Origin: an uncultured bacterium
GTDB taxonomy: Bacteria > Bacteroidota > Ignavibacteria > Ignavibacteriales > Melioribacteraceae
NCBI GenBank assembly: GCA_937936675.1
Contig: CALDDL010000120.1
Coordinates: 1 to 12,777 of the forward strand
Direction of reading: 5' to 3'
Length of the DNA: 12,777 bases
Positions 7,152 through 12,777 of the stretch are shown in pieces. Below the pieces are notes generated by a model. That model was not told the origin of the DNA, searched no databases, and was given only the letters and a program-made list of their open reading frames with translations. Made by a program: the position numbers and the translations under genes. How positions within the stretch are numbered: position 1 is the stretch's first letter; every line of letters begins with the position of its first letter.

Positions 7152-7171
7152 ATTATACCAAAAGTTAGAAT

Positions 7172-7179
7172 TACTTTTG
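7172..7179 (+). promoter_or_regulatory. Candidate -7 promoter element for the ferritin gene
   Basis: TACTTTTG is an exact match to TAnnTTTG, 68 bp before the ferritin ATG. No clear -33 TTG is seen at the right distance. I found no convincing Fur-box-like palindrome nearby. Confidence 0.4.
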
Positions 7180-7247
7180 TTAAATTAAGTAATTAAATAA
7201 AATTTTTTCTAATTAATTGATTAAAAAACAAAAAACGAGGTTTAAAA

Positions 7248-7742
7248 ATGATTTCCGATAAAATGGCAAAAGCTTTGAACGACCAAATTACAGCAGAAAT
7301 GTATTCATCTTATTTATATCTTGCAATGGCAGCTCATTTAGAGAGCGAAAATTATAATGGTTTTGCAGGATGGATGAGAGCTCAATCTTCTGAAGAATGG
7401 GGACATGGAATGAAATTCTATAAATATCTTGGTGAAGTTAGTAAAAAAGTAGAATTAGCAGGAATCGAAAAACCAAAAACAAACTGGAATTCACCTCAAG
7501 AGATTTTTGAAGAAGCTTTGAAACATGAACTATATATCACCGATAGAATTAATAACTTAGTTAATTTGGCTCATGAAGAAAAAGATCATGCTACTAATAT
7601 TTTCTTGCATTTCTTCGTAACAGAGCAGGTTGAAGAAGTAAGTACTGCTACTACAATTGTTGAGAAATTTAAAATGGTAGGTGATAATAAAGTGTCCTTA
7701 TACCTCTTAGATAAAGAATTAGGACAAAGAGCAGCACATTAA
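7248..7742 (+). CDS. ftnA: Non-haem ferritin
   Basis: Ferritin oxidises Fe(II) and stores it as a mineral inside a 24-subunit cytosolic shell. The length, 164 residues, is normal for bacterial FtnA. The diiron ferroxidase residues are all present at the familiar positions: Glu17 (QITAEMYSSYLYLAM), Glu50 and His53 (SSEEWGHG), Glu94 (LKHELYIT), Gln127 and Glu130 (FVTEQVEEVST). Glu129 may serve a third iron site, as in E. coli FtnA. No haem-binding Met of the bacterioferritin type is evident. The ATG is preceded by a good ribosome binding site (ACGAGG, 7-base spacing). It is divergent from the M14 peptidase and 68 bp upstream of rpmB, which has its own promoter. Confidence 0.97.
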   Translation: MISDKMAKALNDQITAEMYSSYLYLAMAAHLESENYNGFAGWMRAQSSEEWGHGMKFYKYLGEVSKKVELAGIEKPKTNWNSPQEIFEEALKHELYITDRINNLVNLAHEEKDHATNIFLHFFVTEQVEEVSTATTIVEKFKMVGDNKVSLYLLDKELGQRAAH

Positions 7743-7750
7743 TAAAATCT

Positions 7751-7780
7751 TTTGATTTTTATATAAATTTATTATATTTG
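7751..7780 (+). promoter_or_regulatory. Promoter of rpmB, Bacteroidota type
   Basis: The -33 element TTTG (7751-7754) and -7 element TATATTTG (7773-7780, exact TAnnTTTG) are separated by 18 bp. Transcription would start near 7786-7788, leaving a leader of only about 24 nt before the rpmB ATG. This is the clearest promoter in the window. Confidence 0.75.
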
Positions 7781-7810
7781 CTTTCTATATTTAAATAAGT
7801 GGGTTTGAAA

Positions 7811-8050
7811 ATGGCTAGAAGATGTCAAATATCCGGAGTTGGTCCTATAAGTGGAAATAGTATTTCCCATGCACATAATAAGACTAAAAGAAGATTCCTA
7901 CCAAATCTTCAAAAGAAAAGAATTTGGGTTAAAGAATTGAATAGATTCGTTACCGTAAAAGTTACTGCAAGCACTTTACGCACTATTGCTAAAAACGGTA
8001 CTTCTGTTATTGCTAAAATGGTTAACGACGGTCAGATTAAGGTTAGATAA
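7811..8050 (+). CDS. rpmB: 50S ribosomal protein bL28
   Basis: bL28 is a small basic protein of the large ribosomal subunit. The 79-residue product has the family's typical N-terminus MARRCQISGVGP, then SHAHNKTKRRFLPNLQKKR and a C-terminal TLRTIAKNGTSVIAKM. An in-frame GTG at 7799 would add four residues, but the family starts at MARRC, so the ATG at 7811 is chosen. The ribosome binding site is weak (GTGGG), which is common for ribosomal-protein genes in this lineage. Unlike many bacteria, no rpmG (bL33) gene follows; a strong terminator does. CXXC-type zinc cysteines are absent, with only Cys5 present. Confidence 0.97.
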   Translation: MARRCQISGVGPISGNSISHAHNKTKRRFLPNLQKKRIWVKELNRFVTVKVTASTLRTIAKNGTSVIAKMVNDGQIKVR

Positions 8051-8065
8051 GCAAATCAGTTTTTC

Positions 8066-8105
8066 AAAAAAAAACCGTCCTCGATTTTCGGGGACGGTTT
8101 TTTTA
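8066..8105. terminator. Strong bidirectional Rho-independent terminator
   Basis: The stem of 17 pairs (8068-8084 with 8088-8104, one G-U) and a 3-nt loop has core CCGTCC/GGACGG. It is flanked by A-run and T-run on both sides, so it can end transcripts on either strand. It lies between the convergent rpmB and DUF6600-type genes and ends two bases from the latter's stop codon. Confidence 0.92.
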
Positions 8106-8106
8106 T

Positions 8107-9285
8107 TTATCTTCTTCTTGAATTTGAGCTGCCGTTTTCTCTAGAAGAACGGTCTGCCTGTGGTCTTTCACTTCTTGTTCTACTGCTTCGATCCACCGTT
8201 GGTCTTTCACTATTGCTTCGGCTATTTTCAGTTCTATTTACCGTAGGTCTTTCAGTATTAGTTCTCTTACTACTTGGTCTTTCATAAGTTGTTCTTCCGT
8301 TATCAGATGGTTCAGAACTCCTCTTTTCAATACTTTCGCTTCCTTGACTTCGAGTAGGATTATCGCTACGTGAAGTTTTATTATTAAGAGTTCCTCTATT
8401 AGATTCAGTAGTTCTATTATTTCTAACTGAAGTTTCGGCATCTTTTTCAATACGAGTATCTCTTGTTCTCTCGTTCCTAACTGAAGTTTCGGCATCTTTA
8501 TCCATTCGCTCTGTACGGGTTCTTTCAGTTTTTACCTCATCACGCTTAAAATCATCTCGAAGCTTGGATATATCCATCTTATAAGCTCTATCAGTTGTAC
8601 GAGCAGAAGTTCTGTCTCTTGATTCTACATCCCTTAGACGATCAGTTTCAACAGTTCTTACTTCATTTATAGTTGTTCTTAGTTTTCTTTCAACTCTATC
8701 TCTTCCAAAATTATCTCTCATATCAATTTGTCTGTGTTTACCATAATTTCTATTGAAATATGAATTAGTTCTCTGTTTTGTATAATAATATCTATGAACG
8801 TCTCTATCTAAGAAGCGATTATAAGAAACAATATTCCAATAATTATAATTGATTCTAAAATTGATAGAAATTCTTAATCCAGGTATCGAATATATTGGCT
8901 GCATAGGAACCCATCCAATGACATAATCATCATAATGCCAATTTACCCAAGCTGGTCCCCATTGCGTATCAGGAATCCAAATCCAACCATAATAATCATC
9001 CATCACCCATCTTCCATAGTGATAAGTAGCCCATCCATAAGGTTCATAAGAATCCCAATACCATCCATCGCTTGTCCAAATCCATCTTCCATCAGAATAA
9101 GGGCGCCAAGAATTAGAATATTGATATGGCTGCCATACCCAATTATCGAAGCTTATCTGAACCCAATTGCCATAAGGGCTTAAGCTTGTATAAAAGTACT
9201 CATAAGCTCCGTTGCGATATTGCGCGCTGGTTTCTGTTGAGTTAAATGCTGCCACTATGAACAATATTATTAATAACCGTTTCAT
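8107..9285 (-). CDS. Secreted DUF6600-type protein with Arg/Ser/Thr-rich repetitive tail
   Basis: The 392-residue protein has a signal peptide (MKRLLIILFIVAAFNSTETSAQ). Residues about 27-145 are extremely rich in Trp and Tyr, with recurring elements such as FYTSLSPYGNWVQI, GRWIWTSDGWYWDSYEPYGW and YHYGRWVMDDYYGWIWIPD, the pattern of DUF6600 proteins of Bacteroidota and Proteobacteria. From about residue 175 the sequence turns into a charged, disordered-looking tail of Arg, Ser, Thr, Glu and Asp with repeats (DAETSVRN twice; ERPTVxR several times), ending SSNSRRR. The function of the family is unknown. It is likely periplasmic or surface-exposed, and the basic tail could bind polyanions. The start is firm: GGAGGT sits 5 bases before the ATG. 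It is transcribed alone. Confidence 0.85.
   Translation of the reverse strand: MKRLLIILFIVAAFNSTETSAQYRNGAYEYFYTSLSPYGNWVQISFDNWVWQPYQYSNSWRPYSDGRWIWTSDGWYWDSYEPYGWATYHYGRWVMDDYYGWIWIPDTQWGPAWVNWHYDDYVIGWVPMQPIYSIPGLRISINFRINYNYWNIVSYNRFLDRDVHRYYYTKQRTNSYFNRNYGKHRQIDMRDNFGRDRVERKLRTTINEVRTVETDRLRDVESRDRTSARTTDRAYKMDISKLRDDFKRDEVKTERTRTERMDKDAETSVRNERTRDTRIEKDAETSVRNNRTTESNRGTLNNKTSRSDNPTRSQGSESIEKRSSEPSDNGRTTYERPSSKRTNTERPTVNRTENSRSNSERPTVDRSSRTRSERPQADRSSRENGSSNSRRR
8423..8499 (-). repeat. In-frame 23-bp direct repeat in the tail of the DUF6600-type gene
   Basis: Identical 23-base copies lie at 8423-8445 and 8477-8499, 54 bp (18 codons) apart. They encode the repeated KDAETSVRN segment. Such repeats can expand or contract by slippage without breaking the frame. 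Confidence 0.85.
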
Positions 9286-9430
9286 TCTACACCTCCATTG
9301 ACTTTTATTTCTACATATATATGTTCAAAGCTTATGCCAAGATTTCTTACATTTTTTTGTATATTTAGCACCTAAATAATTACCAATGTCCATTTTTTTA
9401 TACATTACTGACTAAATAAATAGAGGAAAT

Positions 9431-10039
9431 ATGAAACAATTTTTTAAAGATAGGATTCCCCATAACGGGTTTACATATAGCGAATATCAAAAACGTTTTG
9501 AAGAAAAAGTAAATAGCGATTTTAGTTCTCTTGAAGGAGAAGAATTAGAAAAGTATAATTACACTAAACTCAATTTTCAAAGAACTAATAGAATTCATAA
9601 AACTTATAAAGTGAGTGAAGAACTTAAAAATGTTTTAAATGAAATTAAGACGCCACAACTTTGGATGGTTTTAACAGAAAATTGGTGCGGTGATTCTGCT
9701 CAGAATCTTCCTTATATTGCAATGATTGCCTCAGAATCAGATAAAATCGATTTAAGAATTTTGGAAAGAGATTCCAATCTTGAAATTATGGATCAATATT
9801 TAACTAATGGAATTTCCCGGTCTATTCCTAAATTGGTTTCTTTCGATTCAGATGGAAATGAAATTTTTCAATGGGGTCCACGTCCTATGGAAGCTCAAAT
9901 GATTGTAGAAAACGCAAAACTAAATAATTTACCGAAAGAAGAATTTGTTGAAGCATTACACCTTTGGTACGGACGTAATAAAGGAATGGCAATTGAAGTG
10001 GAATTTCTTGAATTATTAACCGGAAAGAAAAAATCTTAA
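9431..10039 (+). CDS. Thioredoxin-fold protein with WCGD active-site motif
   Basis: This 202-residue cytosolic protein (no signal peptide) belongs to a thioredoxin-like family common in Bacteroidota. The motif NWCGDSAQNLP (residues 84-94) sits where thioredoxin has WCGPC; only Cys86 is present, and it is the only cysteine in the protein. The cis-proline region is RSIPKLV (Pro133), followed by DSDGNEIFQWGPRP. A monothiol site suggests thiol-adduct or peroxidase-like chemistry rather than ordinary disulfide exchange; this is inference. The N-terminal 60 residues are an added helical region. The ATG follows AGAGGAAAT, a good ribosome binding site. It converges with the MORN/TonB gene 8 bp away, and no independent terminator is clear. 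Confidence 0.85.
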   Translation: MKQFFKDRIPHNGFTYSEYQKRFEEKVNSDFSSLEGEELEKYNYTKLNFQRTNRIHKTYKVSEELKNVLNEIKTPQLWMVLTENWCGDSAQNLPYIAMIASESDKIDLRILERDSNLEIMDQYLTNGISRSIPKLVSFDSDGNEIFQWGPRPMEAQMIVENAKLNNLPKEEFVEALHLWYGRNKGMAIEVEFLELLTGKKKS

Positions 10040-10047
10040 TAAGGATT

Positions 10048-10827
10048 CTATTCCCGGTTAATCTTATTTATCTTTTTACTTTGCTCGATTTGGAATGAAA
10101 GATTAATAGTTAAATTTGATCTTACTGATTTACCATTAGTTTGACCGGGAATAAACTTAGTTTTCATTACAGCTTCTTTTGCAGCTTCATCGCAGCCAAG
10201 ACCTAATGGAATTATTACATTCGTGGAGATCACATCTCCATTTTCATCAATTTCTGCTATAAGTGTAACAATCCCCTCTAAACCATATAAAAGTGCATGC
10301 TCAGGATAAACTAATTTTTCTTGAATAGTTTTTAGTCCTCCAATAGGTATGGGACATATTTCCACATCACAAATTAATTCTTTGCTTTTCTTTTTAGCTA
10401 TCTCTAATTGCCTATTTCCACCTTGATATAATTCAGCAGGTGCGATAAAATTTTTATCAGGTTCAAAATAATCTGATTTAGTAATAACTCCTTCAGAATA
10501 ATAAATTATCGATTTTAAAACGCCATTTTCATAGTAACGTTTATTAGTACCTTCGATTACACCAAATTTTGTAAAATATTCTTCTTTAAGAATTCCGGAT
10601 TCATAATACTCTCTTACCCACCCGTTCAAAATTCCTTTAGTATAATTTTTCTCGTATTTTAAATTTCCATTTTCATAATACCAAAATGATGTACCATCTA
10701 AAAGATCATTGATATAACTAATAGCATAACTTGGAGTTCCATCCGAATAATTACCTTTAATTATACCGTTTTGACCTAGTAATGTAGAGAATAACGCAAA
10801 CGATATAATTACAAACAATTTTCTCAT
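10048..10827 (-). CDS. Secreted protein with MORN-like repeats and TonB C-terminal domain
   Basis: The 259-residue protein has a signal peptide (MRKLFVIISFALFSTLLGQ). Residues about 35-115 hold at least three MORN_2-type repeats (DGTSFWYYENGNLKYEKNY, NGWVREYYESGILKEEYF, GTNKRYYENGVLKSIIYY), as in proteins often labelled YwqK-like antitoxin. A linker with two Cys (CDVEICPIP) leads to a TonB C-terminal domain at about 165-248: YPEHALLYGLEGIVTLIAEI, then CDEAAKEAVMKTKFIPGQ and a final strand. There is no separate periplasm-spanning Pro-rich stretch and no evident membrane anchor after cleavage, so it is unlikely to be a classical ExbBD-driven TonB. The ATG follows AGGAAGAAGT. It is divergent from the cytochrome operon across 181 bp. 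Confidence 0.85.
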   Translation of the reverse strand: MRKLFVIISFALFSTLLGQNGIIKGNYSDGTPSYAISYINDLLDGTSFWYYENGNLKYEKNYTKGILNGWVREYYESGILKEEYFTKFGVIEGTNKRYYENGVLKSIIYYSEGVITKSDYFEPDKNFIAPAELYQGGNRQLEIAKKKSKELICDVEICPIPIGGLKTIQEKLVYPEHALLYGLEGIVTLIAEIDENGDVISTNVIIPLGLGCDEAAKEAVMKTKFIPGQTNGKSVRSNLTINLSFQIEQSKKINKINRE

Positions 10828-10887
10828 ACTTCTTCCTGAATTGAAGAGATAAATATATAATTTTTTTTTGAGAATTATTTCTTATCT

Positions 10888-10903
10888 ATAGTTTATAAAC
10901 TAT
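10888..10903. repeat. Perfect 16-bp palindrome in a divergent promoter region
   Basis: ATAGTTTATAAACTAT is identical to its reverse complement. It lies 61 bp before the MORN/TonB gene and 105 bp before the cytochrome gene. A perfect dyad of this length is consistent with a dimeric regulator's operator. Confidence 0.5.
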
Positions 10904-10944
10904 CCAATGTTAGATGAAACAATACTAATTAATGGGTATTTGGA

Positions 10945-10952
10945 CAAATGTA
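10945..10952 (-). promoter_or_regulatory. Candidate -7 element for the MORN/TonB gene
   Basis: On the minus strand TACATTTG matches TAnnTTTG exactly, 117 bp before the start codon. No -33 TTG is seen at normal spacing. If used, the 16-bp palindrome at 10888 would lie in the leader. Confidence 0.35.
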
Positions 10953-10954
10953 TC

Positions 10955-10985
10955 TTGTTATTTTAATAAAAAAATATTACGTTTA
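10955..10985 (+). promoter_or_regulatory. Candidate promoter of the cytochrome operon
   Basis: TTG (10955-10957), 20 bp, then TACGTTTA (10978-10985, one mismatch to TAnnTTTG), with the ATG 23 bp further on. Spacing fits the Bacteroidota promoter class. Confidence 0.45.
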
Positions 10986-11008
10986 GAAAAACATTCTAAG
11001 GATCATTT

Positions 11009-12346
11009 ATGAAACGGATTGTTGTTTTTTTATTAGTAGTATTTACACTTAACTCCACCACCCAATCACAAACCGCGCTAGGAACATTAAAATATGAAGA
11101 TTTTAATAAACCCGAATATTGCGGTTCTTCATGCCATACAGATTTTTACATGCAATGGAAGCAGGCAATGATGTCTCAAGCATATACTCATGAATGGGAC
11201 GAAATAGAATATTTCAAACTTGCAATTCCACAAGCAGAGAAGGATAATAAAGTGGCAGAGGTGAAAGAAGGATGTAATGGATGTCATGCACCAATTTCTT
11301 ATGTGTCTGGAGATGTACCTCCCCCACTTCCGAGCAAAAATTCTAGAGCAAATGAATCGGTACAATGCGAGGTTTGTCATAGCATAACCGGATTCAGCGG
11401 AGATATTCCTCACAACTTTAATTACATAATGGAACCGGGTAAAACAAAATTTAGTTCACGAGTCGGTGATATGGAATCCCCTGCTCATAAAATCGTTAAA
11501 ACTGCTTTACATTCCTCAGGCGATTTCTGTGGTATATGCCATAACGAGAAAAGTCCTTATGATATGTGGGTTAAGTCAACTCATCTTGAATGGAAAGAAG
11601 GTCCTTATTCCAAAGAAGGAGTTCAATGCCAAGACTGCCACATGACCAAAACAGAATTTCGAACTGCCTCAATGGGGACGGTTTATAAAGATACCAAGCT
11701 ACATCTTTTCCATGGAGCTCACGATCCGGGTAAAGTACGAGGAACAATTGAATTAAGAATTAATCCTGATATCAAGGAAGCAGAACCAGGCGAGGTAATA
11801 AAATTTACAGTAGCACTTTTTAATCAAAAGACCGGACATAAATTCCCAACCGGTTCTGTAGAAGACCGAATTGTTTGGCTTGACGTTGAGGCAAAGGATA
11901 GCAAGGGAAATATTTATCACTTACCTGTTGATAAAAAAGGTTTTGATGGTGAAGAATATACAATCTCAACAGATGTTTTAGCATATCAGGATATGGGGAT
12001 TGCATTGGATATGCCCGATTTCAAAGGTGTTCAAAGAGATGCCGTGCCTTATGGAGATAGAATTTTCAGAATGCCTTACTTTGATCCACAAGGTAGAATG
12101 ACGATCCAGCAATGGAATACCTCGAAATTAGGAGTAGATTATAGGATTGGACCAAGAGAAACTAAAACAGAAACTTTTACGTTTAACTTACCCGCTACAT
12201 TACCCGCTGGTGAAATGAAAATTACAGCTAGACTAAATTATCAACTATTAGTTAAATCTGTCGGCGAATTTTTAGAAGTGCCGAAAGAAGAATTTACACC
12301 ACTATTAGTAAACGAGCATTCTACAACAGTAACTATACTTGATTAG
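11009..12346 (+). CDS. Secreted pentahaem c-type cytochrome with C-terminal beta domain
   Basis: The 445-residue protein has a signal peptide (MKRIVVFLLVVFTLNSTTQSQ). It carries five haem-attachment motifs: CGSSCH (38-43, the rare CX3CH form), CNGCH (89-93), CEVCH (120-124), CGICH (174-178) and CQDCH (207-211). Surrounding features such as CHTDFYMQW and the EGPYSKEGVQCQDCHM context resemble cytochrome c554-like multihaem proteins. From about residue 245 a beta-rich, haem-motif-free region begins with GTIELRIN and contains the TGHKFPTG and VWLDVEAKD elements often seen after the haem domain in such proteins. It probably transfers electrons in the periplasm or at the surface; an enzymatic role is not excluded. 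The start has a good ribosome binding site (AAGGA, 6-base spacing). The next cytochrome gene starts 10 bp downstream, clearly one operon. Confidence 0.93.
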   Translation: MKRIVVFLLVVFTLNSTTQSQTALGTLKYEDFNKPEYCGSSCHTDFYMQWKQAMMSQAYTHEWDEIEYFKLAIPQAEKDNKVAEVKEGCNGCHAPISYVSGDVPPPLPSKNSRANESVQCEVCHSITGFSGDIPHNFNYIMEPGKTKFSSRVGDMESPAHKIVKTALHSSGDFCGICHNEKSPYDMWVKSTHLEWKEGPYSKEGVQCQDCHMTKTEFRTASMGTVYKDTKLHLFHGAHDPGKVRGTIELRINPDIKEAEPGEVIKFTVALFNQKTGHKFPTGSVEDRIVWLDVEAKDSKGNIYHLPVDKKGFDGEEYTISTDVLAYQDMGIALDMPDFKGVQRDAVPYGDRIFRMPYFDPQGRMTIQQWNTSKLGVDYRIGPRETKTETFTFNLPATLPAGEMKITARLNYQLLVKSVGEFLEVPKEEFTPLLVNEHSTTVTILD

Positions 12347-12356
12347 GAGCGCAAAA

Positions 12357-12777
12357 ATGAAAACTAAAATATTTTTTTTGTTATTAACTGTAACACTATT
12401 AGCCACAACTATTAATATCGATGCAATTCCCGCATTTGCAAGAAAATATAATATGAGCTGCCAGACATGCCATAGCCCATTTCCAAAACTTAAAGCTTAT
12501 GGAGATACATTTGCAGGCAATGGTTTCGTTCTAGCCGATAAGGATGCACCTCGTTATTTTGTTGAAACAGGCGATCCTGAACTATCATTAATTAGAGACC
12601 TTCCCTTAGCTATAAAATTAGAAGGGTATGCAACATATAATAATAAAAATTCGGATCAAGGTGATTTTACAGCTCCCTATAATTTAAAGCTTATGTCTGG
12701 AGGTTCAATCGCTAAAGACATTTCATATTATTTCTATTTCTTTTTTAGTGAAAGAGGTGAAGTTGCCGGAATTGAAG
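12357..12777 (+). CDS. Monohaem cytochrome-barrel protein, N-terminal 140 residues (cut by window edge)
   Basis: A signal peptide (MKTKIFFLLLTVTLLATTIN) is followed by a compact haem module: PAFARKYNMSCQTCHSPFP, with CXXCH at residues 35-39, then KLKAYGDTFAGNGF. This order (FARK.. CXXCH .. P.L..G..F..nGF) resembles the N-terminus of fused cytochrome-porins such as the Fe(II) oxidase Cyc2, and a wider set of uncharacterised outer-membrane proteins. From about residue 83, alternating stretches such as LPLAIKLEGYATYNN and ISYYFYFFFSERGE look like outer-membrane beta strands. The rest is outside the window, so barrel size and function cannot be judged. AGGAG lies 7 bases before the ATG, and the gene follows the pentahaem cytochrome by 10 bp. 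Confidence 0.85.
   Translation, partial: MKTKIFFLLLTVTLLATTINIDAIPAFARKYNMSCQTCHSPFPKLKAYGDTFAGNGFVLADKDAPRYFVETGDPELSLIRDLPLAIKLEGYATYNNKNSDQGDFTAPYNLKLMSGGSIAKDISYYFYFFFSERGEVAGIE

Noticed and set aside
7152..7247. Iron-responsive (Fur) operator upstream of ferritin
   Set aside because: The region is AT-rich but I could not find a convincing 19-bp dyad matching the Fur box.
8238..8495. Overlapping open frame inside the DUF6600-type gene
   Set aside because: It reflects the repetitive Arg/Ser/Thr codons read in another frame; no ribosome binding site and no family resemblance.
10015..10062. Inverted repeat ATTAACCGG / CCGGTTAAT across the ends of the thioredoxin-like and MORN/TonB genes
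   Set aside because: Arms are only 9 bp with a 30-nt loop and no T-tract follows on either strand, so it does not meet the pattern of a terminator.

Overview
The window is AT-rich (roughly one third G+C by eye) and most likely comes from the chromosome of a member of the Bacteroidota/Chlorobiota lineage, perhaps Ignavibacteria. The support is several matches to the -7 promoter element TAnnTTTG typical of that lineage, a DUF6600-type protein, a WCGD thioredoxin-like protein, a septoil-knot (DUF6150-type) protein and secreted multiheme cytochromes. Most genes also carry readable GGAG-like ribosome binding sites. The lineage assignment is inference. No mobile element, CRISPR array or rRNA is visible.

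Layout. Positions 1-685 (minus) hold the N-terminal half of an aldehyde dehydrogenase, divergent from tex (826-2994, plus). Tex converges on a small secreted protein of six 13-residue repeats (3013-3354, minus). Next come two divergent tRNA-Ser genes, GGA on minus and CGA on plus, the first with a clear promoter and terminator. Just after tRNA-Ser(CGA) lie a small secreted protein and a SET-domain protein whose stop and start codons overlap. They converge on a minus-strand pair: a secreted M14 metallopeptidase followed by the peptidoglycan glycosyltransferase MtgA, which appears to start at TTG. A non-haem ferritin and ribosomal protein bL28 follow on plus, ending in a strong hairpin terminator. 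Beyond are a DUF6600-type secreted protein (minus), a thioredoxin-fold protein (plus), and a secreted protein joining MORN-like repeats to a TonB C-terminal domain (minus). The right end is a plus-strand operon: a secreted five-haem cytochrome whose first haem motif is CX3CH, then the start of a protein with an N-terminal CXXCH module leading into probable outer-membrane beta-barrel strands.

How the genes work together. Tex, bL28, the tRNAs and ferritin are housekeeping functions (RNA/translation and iron storage). The M14 peptidase and MtgA form a tightly coupled envelope pair. The cytochrome operon at the right edge is the most interesting part: a soluble or surface pentahaem protein next to a haem-plus-barrel protein could move electrons across the outer membrane. 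The window cuts that operon, so its full extent cannot be seen. No gene-free stretch exceeds about 185 bases.
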